Positions 1 through 11,965 of a stretch of 64,000 nt of DNA are shown one piece after another. The notes under the pieces are model-generated. The model saw only the letters and a list, made by a program, of their open reading frames with translations. It made no database searches and was not told the origin of the DNA. How positions within the stretch are numbered: position 1 is the stretch's first letter; each line of letters begins with the position of its first letter. The position numbers and the translations under genes are program-made. This DNA comes from Protonemura montana (Eukaryota; Arthropoda; Insecta; Plecoptera; Nemouridae). The stretch lies in the NCBI GenBank assembly GCA_947568835.1, contig OX387609.1, positions 6,153,660 through 6,217,659 of the forward strand, in the 5' to 3' direction.

Positions 1-993
1 CTAGCGAATCTTTTGTTTAGAATTAGATAACTTGGGCATTCGCTTGCCAAGGTTTTTTTATTTTCTTAGTTACAGACTCATTTCTGTGACATTTTTCTTG
101 GTTTTGTTTCACATCTTTTGAGATGTTTACTTTGATTGACATTAAATAAATTGCCAGTTAAATTTGTTGCACTGAGAAGCAGTTTCAAAAGTCAAAACAC
201 CATTAAAGGCCGATTTTATCTCAGGATAAAATCTGGCGTCATAGAAATCGACGCGTTATTTTCAATAATTCGCTAATAATATCCTCTCGGTCAAGCTTGC
301 TGTAATTTCTTACTAGTATTTTAAGTAAAAATATTCAAACAGTGCCTCCATTGAATGGTATGAATGATGTTAGAAACTGCAAACTAGAAACTAGTTACAG
401 CAATATCTCTGATAATATGAAGTTTCCGCAATGATTAATCGCTTTATTTTCTCCTGTTTTTGGCACATCGGGCTTAGTCGAAACATGCCAGTAATCTACA
501 GTAGTCGTTATTGAGTAATCTGCTGTTTGATTAATGATCAACAAGTACAGATAGTAACACACTAGCTCCGTAACACTACTTGCCACTTGCCGGGCATGTT
601 GGCCTACACATGATAGACTATGCTAAACTGACAGTGGCTAACATACCCAATCAATCTACTGGTTCATACATATATGCAGACCATACGAGGGCAATGGTCG
701 GGGTTGCTTATACTTGCCAACTACGACTCAAGTGTTTTTTGTTTTATTTTTCGTGGATTATATAGCAGCAAACTTGATCGAACAGTGGCGATAGTGTTAA
801 AACTGTGGTTAAAACTGAAATATATGTACAATTTAATAAAAGTTTCTGTTGCATTTTTATGATTGCCGTTCGCATTTTGTAAGACATCAGTTTGTTCAAG
901 TTCAGCCTGCGAAACTTTATGGTTATTTTAGATTTTTTGTTTTGGCCGTATGCAAAGCGGTAACTCTGTTTTTTAATGAAATAACGTTTGTGT
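1..993. other. non-coding DNA, nothing recognised
   Basis: AT-rich. Short open frames show no family similarity and no exon-like composition. Confidence 0.5.
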
Positions 994-1185
994 TTTATTA
1001 TTAGGAACACTTATAACCTCTCAAAAATTGATATCCTAACGGGGAATCGAACCCCGATCTCTACCTGTCCGATTTTTGGTTCAATTCCCTGTTTGGGCAT
1101 CAATTTTTGAGAGGTTTATTCGTGTTCCTAGTAATAAAATACCGCGCGCATTGCAAGCGTTTGCAATTTAAATCAGATTTCGCAT
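994..1185 (+). repeat. tRNA-related foldback element, dimer form
   Basis: The left arm begins ttattattaggaacac and contains ctctcaaaaattgat, then a reversed tRNA 3' half (ggggaatcgaacccc). After a short spacer the same 3' half appears forward (ggttcaattccctg), followed by atcaatttttgagagg and gtgttcctagtaataaa. The whole unit is therefore an inverted repeat of a tRNA 3' half plus flank. The right side carries a tail shared with other copies (attgcaagcgtttgcaattt). Confidence 0.75.
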
Positions 1186-3981
1186 ACAAAAAGCGTTGGT
1201 TATCTTGCCCAGAAGATGTCGGCTTTGACAGTCAACTTGTTAAAGAATCTTTACTCTCTGTACTAGCATTGCTAGTCTCGTATGAGACATGGCCACTTGA
1301 TTGTAAGAGGTCGTTATTTATGAAGAGGAGGACCCCCATTGCATTCGAACGAAACAGGAAGGAGGCTTCAACCAAATTATTGTCATTGAAATAAGCAGGA
1401 TGTGAAACCAACCATAATGTACTAAGATCGGACGTGTGGTTGTAGCACGAAAGACGAATTCGATGGAAATATTGGTTCACCATTTTGGAGGCATGAACTT
1501 ATGTCCGGTTTCTTAGACAAACCAGTTTTCTAGGATTTATCACGACGATAGTGCGTTTGATTTTTACTTTTAACGTGCGTTGCATACGATTTTGAAATGT
1601 GTAAAGAATGTCGCGACTTTATGCGTGTGGATAGACTGTATAAATTAAATATGTACTCTGTAGTGTTGTGGCACGTGTGCGTTGGCTTCAACAGCGACTA
1701 ATTTTATTTATTTATTCAATGACTTCCTGGGGTATGAGTTGTTTTATTTTTTTCTAGATTTTTGTAAATGAAAATTCCATGTTTTTTAGCACCAATGCGG
1801 GAGCAAAGGAAACGAAAGAGATGAAATTGCCTTTCAATTATGTATAAATACTGGCTTACTGTTTTTCAGCAAAGCTTCTTGGGTTTATTTTCAGAGTTAA
1901 AATAACAAAAATTCGAAAATAAAACGCGGACGCTCACAAATTATGTACATGCCCCGAATAATTGAATTGAAGTCACCAAATCAAACTGAATTCTAAATCA
2001 CGATATAAACCTCAACCCTCGATTGCTGAGTATAACAGCCCGTTCCCCTTTGACAGCCAAACGAACCGTTAGAAGAAAATAGCAATTTTTTTTTTTTTAA
2101 ATAATGCAACTCTAGCGCCGCCTGCGGCCGGTGCTGGCAGTGCGATATCATGATCGACACCGTCGATATGACATGGAAAACAGGCGAGCTGAAAAGTCTC
2201 CGGCATAACACGGCTCGTTAAATTATTGAATCGTCGGATTGATCTCCTTTGATCGGTAATTTCTGTGGCGCCGACAATCGGGTACAGTCTGAACTGAGAT
2301 ATAACGAGCTCCAATCCAAACCAAGGACACGACAATAAATAATGTTGCCAATGGTAACGCTACCATCGCTGGTTTAGAGAAAAATTCGTCTTGCCTTTTT
2401 CAGTCTTCATGTGTGCCCACGCTGGTTTTTTTTTTCTTTTTAATGCTTGTCCAGTGAAAAACACACCTAGTTTTCTCTATATGCATCGTAACCAGGCGCC
2501 TATGCTAATAGGGCTACAGTTGCATACCAATACCTATTGACGTGCGTTTTTTCTTTTTTTTTTAACTTGGTAATACTGGTTTTCGGAGAGGTTCTTTTCG
2601 GTTCTTTCTTGGTTCGAATTCGGCATCAAATGTGTCGGCAGGTATTAATAATATTGATAATTTAAAACTACTTCCCACTTCATTAAAGGTATTCGTGTTT
2701 AAAAATTGGCAATTAATTTTTTGATTATTTTTTGTTTTAGCGACTTATAATTTTCAACGGCAATGGGCATAAAACGAATAAATCAAAAACAGTGTTTTTT
2801 GTATTCCTAACTGCACGCCTGTTGGCCTTCCGTGGAATTTTTATAGCCTTTTTATTTTGTTTACCAACCCCCCTCTCAAAAATCCTAGGAACGTGAGATT
2901 TATATTCAAAAAAATTAGAGGGTCGTTCATATAGATATATATATATATATACCAAACAAAGCTGAACGCACCTTCCTAATATTTCATTTCCTAAACTTGA
3001 GTCTCCGTTCTCTCAGGTAAAATTATCATCCTTACCCAAGTCTAGAGAAATACCTATCTCCACCCCTTTGTTGGAGCAGAGAGACGAACGACTACCATCG
3101 TCCATATCTCACCTTCATCTAGCGGATATCCAAAAATATGTGTTGTCAGTCCACACCAAATATCCTTCAATACAACCATTATAAAGACGCGGTATATCCA
3201 CAAAGTTCCGTATCCGACCAAAATATCTTTCGACCACTTAGCTGACATGGCCACCATAATCCTGTCCCATTCTATGCCATATACGTAGCTAAAATGTGTC
3301 ACATTTACTTTTGAAAAGATGGCTCAATCTTATTCTTTTCATATAGAGGAACGCGACCCTTATTTCTGGAAACTAAACAGGTACCTAGCAGTCAATTTGC
3401 TGTCACCATATACTCGAGACAAGCGGTGCAACTTCACACAGAATCGGAAATGCTGTTTTTCGAAGAACATTGTTTTTTACTTCGTTCAGTTTTGACTGTT
3501 TACGGGTATTTTACTTAGAATTATCAGTCGTGTGTGCAGGTTCGAGATTGCATGTCGCTGCGAGTGGTCAGCTTCTTAGAATAGATGTTGCTTAATTTAA
3601 AGAAATGATAACCCGAACTGCTGTAGCTGACACAATTATATTTGATCATAATTAATGATTTGGCTACGACAATAGGCTAGTTAAATGTATCTGACCTTTT
3701 TAATCATAACCTATGTATATTCCTTGTGATGCACTAGGGGAATCGGAGGCGAAATATAAAGCAAATTTTTTAAAAGTAACCTTCATTTCAAGATGAATGT
3801 GCCCCTTTTGCAACGATTTAATTACTTAGATATGTATGTTAGTCCAATTAAAAGGTTAAAAGGTCGTAAGACAGTTGAAAATTGTATAGTTTATACTGGT
3901 ATTATTTATTTCAAAATCGATAAAAGAGTTGAACGAGTAGAAAACCAATAGTAAATAAATCTTACAGATACAACATCCCAG
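1186..3981. other. non-coding DNA with simple repeats
   Basis: No exon supported. Contains poly-T (about 2084-2098) and an AT dinucleotide run (2934-2951). Confidence 0.5.
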
Positions 3982-4252
3982 CATTGAGTTTATAAATAAA
4001 GTCAGTGTTAATGTTACACATTCTGCTGAACAAGCGAGCCAACCCAACCGATGGTGGTTGCGGCCGTCCTTTTTTGCAAACATCTAAAATTAAATAATGG
4101 CGACTCAAAATATCGATTCGTGTAGATAAATTGAGTGAAGACCAGCCTCAAATGTGGGAAATCTGCAAGAAATAGCGAAATTAGAAACGAATGTGACTCT
4201 ACCTAGCAGCATCCTCCAATTTCAGCGAAGACAGTTTAACATTAGCACTGGC
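3982..4252 (+). repeat. MITE family copy 1 (plus)
   Basis: Shares the family order: gagtttataaataaagtcag, then ttctgctgaacaagcgagcc, gatggtggttgcggccg, an AT-rich centre with attgag and cctcaaatg, then agcagcatcctcc and an inverted end taacattagcactgg. It is degenerate at the 5' end. Confidence 0.75.
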
Positions 4253-4805
4253 TTTCTGAATATACCCAGTGGTTCTAGCTAGCCTACAAAATGTACGAAA
4301 TCTACTGGCAAAATTGCTTCCTTCTTTGCCAAAGCACCGAGAACGACACGTCTTCCCTTCCTTGCCAAGGCGCCTGGTAGATTTCATAAAGGGTCCCATT
4401 GCGGCACTCTTTGACCAAAAACACTTAGGCATTTCGCTCTGACTCCACGTGTTCGTATCTCTCACTCCCCTGAGAGGAAACTGATGAAATTCTTTTCCTC
4501 CCAAACACGTCCGAAGTGTCGCGGTCGCAAGAATTCCAGCAGGGAGGTCTCAAAAACCACTTACCAGCTCATTATGGTCGTAGAAGTTACCATTTCGAAG
4601 TTAATTGCGTACACGTCATTTTAAACGTCACTTAGTCAGATATGAAAATGTCACCTTTATTTGAAAGTAACCTGTTTTGAATTACTTAACCTTTTATTAG
4701 AAGTAGAGTACCTTTAGAATCAGATACAATTATGATTGAATTAGTGGCAAAGTATTATAACCTGTCTCGTGTTTTCTGGGCAAATATGTTTTTAACCTTA
4801 AACAT

Positions 4806-4935
4806 TTTTTTAAACGGTAGGCGCCATCGGGTGGCGCCTACCGTTATCACGCATTGCCGACTTGCTTGCTCAGCAGAAAGTTAAAAATCAACAGTGGCCC
4901 TTTGACTTTACATTTAAATTCGATGCTGTAAGTTC
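4806..4935 (-). repeat. MITE family copy 2 (minus, half length)
   Basis: Only one half of the element is present: gcctaccgttatcacgc, ttgctcagcagaaagtt, ggccctttgac. It starts with a perfect hairpin at 4813-4845 (13-bp arms, 7-nt loop). Confidence 0.75.
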
Positions 4936-7900
4936 TAATTGAAACGGTATGTTATCGGTCATTTTAACTAGAAGTCTTTCTTCCTTATCCAGAAAACACT
5001 AAAATACTGCCAAACCACTTTGTATTTGTCAAAAAACTGTTTCCAAAATCCCATTATAGTAAAAAAGTTCACACGCCCAGCTAAAAATTGCACATTTTTC
5101 AACACTATGTTCAAACTAGTCAACCGAAAATCCGACACCACCTTGCTCACTGCATTCCGATCCTCCAAAACGTCTCCACGCCCGCTTGGTACACGTTGGG
5201 TAGCCACTGTGCTATAGGGACAGCGTCTGCATTGCCAAGTAGCTGGTTTACGAAGCTTGTGGTAACGTAACCCACTGGTAGTCCTAGGCGTAGAGAGCAT
5301 TCGGTAACGGAGAGTGGGGGATGGTCATGGGTGACAATATTTGGGGGGATTGTTGACGACCGTTAAGGTTGGAAGAGTCTTAATTGGTACTTACAATTGG
5401 TCTCATTAAAAATAAATATGAAATTACACTGTGGCATGAGAAAGTAATTTTGTATTGCACGAAGAATTAAAAAAAAAGGCTGTTAAAAGATATGTATCTT
5501 AGTTTTAAATTTATCCATGGACTACCACATGGTTTTGCTGTAACTTAACTAAGTTATAACTTTGTTGGTGTAGCATAAGTTACTTTTGGAAGGATTTATA
5601 AGTACCATATTAGTTACATTTTTTTTTATCATGGCCAGTTTTGCAATGTCAAGTTTAAAATATAATAGAAAGAGATGTAACAAATTGGCTGTGGTAACCG
5701 AAGAGATGAGTTCTAGCTGGCAGCTACAAAACTGGCCCTTACTTACAACGCGAAAAGCTTTCAGAATAAAAACCACTGGTTAACGATACCCTAATGGCTT
5801 TCCTCCCTCTGTAAAACATGGCGTCGATTCACAAACACGGTCCACTCTCTCCGCACCCCATCGCGGCTCTCCATCAAAAAGCCTAGTAGTGGACAAACCC
5901 TGGGAATTGTTATGCAAATCCGATTCGGTCCACTGCGACACCCGCGATGCTAGGGGCAGATTGTGTCCGTAGAGAGCCGGTCTGGCAAAAGGGAGCCAAA
6001 AGTGGTGGTGATTCACAGAATACGGTACCACTCTTCAACTCTCTGACTCAATGAAAGACCAATTTTCATTGAAACTTTATGCAGACTGCTCGATCAATGC
6101 AATGCATGGGGAATGTGATGTGAGTAATATGGCCGATGGCCATGTGCTTTTTTTTATCTTTTTGTTCTTCGTTATTATTCTTTGATGATTCGTTTGATCT
6201 TGTGCGCGCTGCTTTGTAGAATTATAATGTGAGATGGTCGAAGATTTGAAGAATGTTGGTTTCTTTGCCTTTTTCTTGACACCCACGCGCTTTGCTCGGG
6301 ATGGTTACCTCTGGCGCAAGCCTTGTTAGGCGTGAGACTCTTTATTGTTCTTTCTTTCGTTGTTGCCGAGCACCGTTTTGCATCTTACTTTTGCGTCTTG
6401 GTCTTTATATCTTGAAGAGAGAGGAAAAATATAAATACGTTACTCACGGAGTGTGCATCTGAAATAAAATGCGAATGGTGAGAAACTAGGAAAAGTTTTT
6501 TTTTAATTTATACGTAAAAGTTTTGATGTATAGCGAAACGTTTTTATAGAAAGCGTTTTTCGGTAATTTTTCCGAAGCGTATTTCTATGATTTTTCTAGT
6601 CACTTTTCCCCCGTAAACAGGCGTTGCACGTGACGCAGCTTTCCGAATCTATTATATAATTTATGTAACATTTTTCGGAAAAAAATTCCTGTGAAAATCT
6701 CCTCGGAAAAGCATGTGCGTGCGACATGGTAGAGATGAAAAGCACTTGATAACATTTTCCTGTAGTAGAGAACGGCGACATACTGACGGGAGGAAAAACT
6801 AATTCGTCGACACGCGTCTAGCGCTGGAAAATGCTAGCTTTTCATTTCAAGCTTTTCATCAAAACTAGTCCCCGACTGTAGCGCTAGCTGAAGACGAGAC
6901 GACGACAAACCTCTTAGATTTTATTTTCCTCCCAAGAGAGGTTGACTGAGAGGAACTTTGCAATATATATTATTCCATTCCGTTGGGTTAGATGCTTTTT
7001 GTGCTTTGAAATATAATAAGATGAAGAAAGTGAGGATAAATTAAACTAGAGACGCTGGAAGCATTAGTGGGACGCGTCTGATGTCATAAATTCGAGGAAA
7101 GGGTGGGCGTGTATTTTGTATTTTTTTTGTATTTGTATTTTGTTTTATTTCCTTTTTGATCACATACATGATATTGGACACGTCAGTTAAACAATGCAAT
7201 ATATTTACAATATACAATGAATACAATGTGCAGTTTGAACACAACAGTCAAAGCTTGTAAAATTCATCCACCTTGTAAAAGCTTTTTTCTAAAAGAAAAG
7301 ATTTAAGGTTTTGTTTAAAACTAGTTGTGTTATTTTTAATATTGATGGGCCTCAATATGGGTCTCATGTGCTTTCCTTGGGGAAAATAGCTGAATGAATT
7401 TAGGGGGAAGAAAGCAGAACATCTTAACCGTCCCAAAGATACTTCAACTTCGTCTTCTATTCCTTTTCACCGATATATATTTTTTCTAAACAACTTCTAA
7501 CATTTCGATCGTGTTAAAGCAGCGTGAAGTAAAACTCTGAGAGCCAAACTCGTCATGTTTGAAATTTAGAATTGATGAAGAACAATCGATAGTGTACGAT
7601 TTTGTCTTATCAATGGTGGTGCTACCTTTATCAGCACCTAGTAATCGGATAATACAGACAATAAATCAAACTGAAACAAACTCTCTTCGCTTTCAGTGCA
7701 AGGAGGGGAACAACTATATTGTGCATCAGCCAGATGGTTAGGAAAAGTGCTTTGCGATTTTGTATACACACTCTTGAAAGAAAAACAGCACTTAGATTGC
7801 GAAAATCGTTTCAAGTTTTCTGTAGAAATAGCGTGCCACTGGTGCCACGTTCTTTCAGTGAAATCATGCACTCAGAATGGAATCTTCGTGTCTTCAGCAT

Positions 7901-8000
7901 ACATTTTGTTCGGCGAGAGAACATATTTTTCCGGTATTTTTCCGGCCACCGGTCGTATTGGGGTGAAATGCAGACCTACTGTCATTTTTTAAAACACTTC
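4936..8000. other. non-coding DNA, no supported gene
   Basis: No exon or family match. A GC-richer patch (about 5780-6030) contains an 83-codon minus-strand open frame with no recognisable similarity. Confidence 0.45.
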
Positions 8001-8193
8001 AAATCGTCTCCGCTGATGTGCACCACCTTCCTTTTGCTCTAAAGCTTTTTTTCGTGCCAAAGTAGTTTGTTTTTCGAGCTATTGCAGGAATAGTTGTAGA
8101 AATTATAACATTTTTTAAAGTGTTTTTGGTGAAATATAAGTAATTTGAATTCCTGCCTCTGCAGTCATGACTGAAAATTCGTTCGTGAGTTGG
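8001..8193 (+). repeat. unique flank of the 54-bp array, diverged copy at 51.46 kb
   Basis: Shares gtttgtttttcgagctattg, the tcctgcc...atcatg segment and gtgagttggtagcaat with 51460-51670, which suggests that a dispersed element preceded the array. Confidence 0.5.
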
Positions 8194-9315
8194 TAGCAAT
8201 GCAGGGGACAGTATTTGTGCTGGTATCTTCTCTCACGGGCTAGACTGTAGCAATGCAGGGGACGGTCCTTGTGATGGTATCTTCTCTCGCGGGCTAGACT
8301 GTAGCAATGCAGGGGACAGTCCTTGTGATGGTATCTTCTCTCACGGGCTAGACTGTAGCAATGCTGGGGCAGCCCTTGTGCTGGTATCTTCTCTCACGGG
8401 CTAGACTGTAGCAATGCAGGGGACAGCCCTTGTGCTGGTATCTTCCCTCACGGGCTAGACTGTAGCAATGCTGGGGACAGTCCTTGTGCTGGTAACTTCT
8501 CTCACGGGCTAGACTGTAGCAATACAGGGAATAGCCCTTGTGCTGGTATCTTCTCTCACGGGCTAGACTGTAGCAATGCAGGGGATAGCCCTTGTGCTGG
8601 TATCTTCCCTCACGGGCTAGACTGTAGCAATGCAGGGGGGGCAGTCCTTGTGCTGATATCTTCTCTCACGGGCTAGACTGTAGCAATGCAGGGACAGTCC
8701 TTGTGCTGGTATCTTCTCTCGCGGGCTAGACTGTAGCAATGCAGGGGACAGTCCTTGTGATGGTATCTTCTCTCACGGGCTAGACTGTAGCAATGCTGGG
8801 GCAGCCCTTGTGCTGGTATCTTCTCTCACGGGCTAGACTGTAGCAATGCAGGGGACAGCCCTTGTGCTGGTATCTTCCCTCACGGGCTAGACTGTAGCAA
8901 TGCTGGGGACAGTCCTTGTGCTGGTAACTTCTCTCACGGGCTAGACTGTAGCAATACAGGGAATAGCCCTTGTGCTGGTATCTTCTCTCACGGGCTAGAC
9001 TGTAGCAATGCAGGGGATAGCCCTTGTGCTGGTATCTTCCCTCACGGGCTAGACTGTAGCAATGCAGGGGGGGCAGTCCTTGTGCTGATATCTTCTCTCA
9101 CGGGCTAGACTGTAGCAATGCAGGGACAGTCCTTGTGCTGGTATCTTCTCTCACGGGCTAGACTGTAGCAATGCAGGGGATAGCCCTTGTGCTGGTATCT
9201 TCTAACACGGGCTAGAATGTAGCAATCCAGGGGATAGCCCTTGTGCTGGTATCTTCCCTCACGGGCTAGACTGTAGCAATGCAGGGGGGGCAGTCCTTGT
9301 GCTGATATATTATCT
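8194..9315 (+). repeat. 54-bp minisatellite, about 21 units
   Basis: The unit begins tagcaatgcaggggacagtc, continues cttgtgctggtatcttctct and ends cacgggctagactg. Spacing between tagcaat starts is 53-56 bp from 8194 to 9274. Within it a 432-bp, eight-unit block is duplicated almost exactly (8289-8720 and 8721-9152), including the same unit variants. No coding potential. Confidence 0.95.
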
Positions 9316-11639
9316 TGCTGAGATATTTCTCTACACCACCGGCATCTCTAGATCTCGTTTTATGTTGTCGTATAGTATTACTGCAATCTCTTATTTCGTG
9401 AGGATCCTACTTGAGAAATGCGCTTACTCGGGATTTGTATGAAACTAATGAAAATGAAACCCTGGAATTTGCAGAACTATTTTAACATTTCAAAGCAATT
9501 ACTGATCACTAAAAGAAAAATCGTGATTCGCCTCTCTGAAAAGATGGCGGCTCATTCGCGCGAAATTGAATGTCTCCAAGTTTTCTATGAATTAAGCGAC
9601 CTCTGAACGTAATTTAAAATTGTTGAATTGAAATTGATTAGATTAATGCTGCACATCTGTGTACACGCTTCTTGTACGCGAAGCTCGAGCAAGAACAATT
9701 CTGAGATCTAAAATAGTACCAGTAATTAATAATGTTCCGTATCGATCGAAGGGTGGCAGACACCCCAAACTACCCACCCCTACGCGGACACTTTATGAAT
9801 GGCCGGGTGTTTACACACAAGGGATTTTGATAGTTGTATTGATTTTCTTCTTGTCGCCCCCCCCCTCCCCCCCTTTCTACCACCCAGTTTCGTTTTTCTT
9901 TTTTCAGAAATCTGAGTGCATTGTGGTCAACCGTAGTGCCTCAATTGCATTTCTCGTGTTTAAATTTCCGTGAAATATGAGTCTGAATTGTATATCAGCT
10001 GTTTATTTGAAAACTGACAAAGTAACACGTTATATACCTGGATCCCAGAGATAATAAGACGTCACATACCACACGCTGGTTGGAAGTCGCCAAAAATGTG
10101 ACCCTCGAGGGTTTATGTCGGATTTTGCCCGTCTGGATTAAGGGATGAAGCATGGCGCAGGTGAGATCTTAGTGAAGATCTTTTGTGGCCCTTAAAGGTG
10201 CTCCGTAATGGGGTGGTCTATTCATTTTGGGGTGATTTTCTCTGTTGCGTTCATATAGGGATTTCCCTAGGGCAATATTACATCTTCGGGTTTTTACGGA
10301 GTAAGATAAGATTACTTAAAATTCCGCACAGAGCTTAATTTTCTTATCATTTAGAAGGGTCAAGACGTGACGTACTTTTCAGGATGCATTCTGAGAAGAT
10401 ATGACCACACGCTAAGACATTGCTGATGCCATACGTTTTGAACGTGTTCATTTTTTTGCCTGTTAAACATCACTCATTGTCAGTACACCATGTCGGCTTT
10501 CATCAATCTTTTGCGGAGACTAATCTCTATTTCATCTTGAGAATGCGTCGAGTTTTAAATCCATTGAATTCCTCAGCTTCCGTGGACAATAAGCTTAACC
10601 TATAGGCCCTTAGACGCTTATAGGTATGTTGCATTAGGTCTTTAAATATTTTGCTGAAAAGACAAAATCCCTAAATGTTGCCCAGATGAAACAGATATTT
10701 TCTACGTCTTTGTGCTGTAAACACATAATCCACCAAATCAACACTTCAGATTCCAACAAAATAGGCGACAAATCTCTGAAATCTAACGCAATTTGATACG
10801 ATCGGCCCGAGTGAGACATACGACCCTAAAACACCACGAAATAAAAGAATGCACAGCTTTTTAACCCTATAGAAAAGAGGAAACTTTCCCTTGATTACTT
10901 AACAAAGACCCTCAAAGGCACTAATCATTGTCCAGCTTAATGAAAGGGATGCAATCAACACTGTGAAATACACTAAAATAGGGTGCCAAGCTTTAGCTGG
11001 GATAATCAAACTATGTAGAATAGGGAGTCTGCCCATATATGTGGTTGTTTTGTCCTGTAATGGTATAGAGCTAGCTGTTGCTTGTATGCCCTTTCTTGTT
11101 GTAACCCTTTGAATAGGTTATATAATGGCGGTGCCCGGTAATGCAAGATGCATGTCCAGGTGTTCAAGAGGGTGGATGAATGGGTTTTCTTGGGTGCGCA
11201 GACGGGCGATGATAGATTCGGTTCATAGATCCCTAGGAGGTGCGTTTATTTTTGGTGACGTGTGCTTGGGAATGCGTTCGTTATGCGGGTTTGGAATTTT
11301 AACTGATCGTTGGCATTTTTCTGTGTCGTTTTTGGGTAGGTTGTTTTGTTTGTTTGTTTGCTGCTATGATACTCACGTTGCTATAACATTAATTATTTTC
11401 TTCTTCAGCTTTTTGAGAGTAATGCATTTTCACGCTTTGAAAAGTTCATTTATGACATTAGCACAGTTAAATGATAAATTCGCGAATAAACGACGGCTCG
11501 TTAAAGATTTGTGTGATACATTTTTCATTTTTATACTTGTTTTACTATTGCATAATCAAAAAACACAACTTTTACGATAATTTCTTTACGAGAAAATATT
11601 TACAAAACAAACGCGTTCTACCACTGGTTCTTTTATCGC
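9316..11639. other. non-coding DNA, no supported gene
   Basis: Includes a C-rich tract (about 9856-9873). A 151-codon plus-strand frame at 11125-11580 has no family match and looks like chance. Confidence 0.45.
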
Positions 11640-11965
11640 CGACAAAAATGCAGAATGCTACTAGGTGGAGTCACCGTCGTTTCGAGTTTTATCAAATTTA
11701 ATTTCGTTATTTCTCGCAGATTAATCGCATTTGAGACTGGTTTACGCTCTAATAATCCATATTAATGCTAACCTCAACGATTGAAATACACATATCGATA
11801 GTTTATCTCTTAATTATTTAATCGTTAAGGTTAGTAACTAAAGAACGGTCGCAAGCGCCATCGATTGGCATCTACCATTACCACACGTTACCGGCTCGTT
11901 TACTCAGCAGTAAGTTTAAGAGTATCGCTGGCCCTCTGATTATACATATAAACTCAATGCTAACT
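11640..11965 (-). repeat. MITE family copy 3 (minus)
   Basis: Nearly complete: atgctactaggtggagtcac, ttatttctcgcagattaatc, gagactggtttacgctc, then caagcgccatcgattggc, cgttaccggctcgtttac and ctggccctctgatta. Confidence 0.85.

Noticed and set aside
5780-6031. 83-codon minus-strand frame in a GC-richer patch
   Set aside because: No similarity to a known family and no splice-site framework.
8194-9315. CRISPR-like array
   Set aside because: The units are directly adjacent with no unique spacers, and the genome is eukaryotic.
11125-11580. 151-codon plus-strand frame
   Set aside because: No family similarity, odd composition with a T-rich low-complexity middle, and no supporting context.
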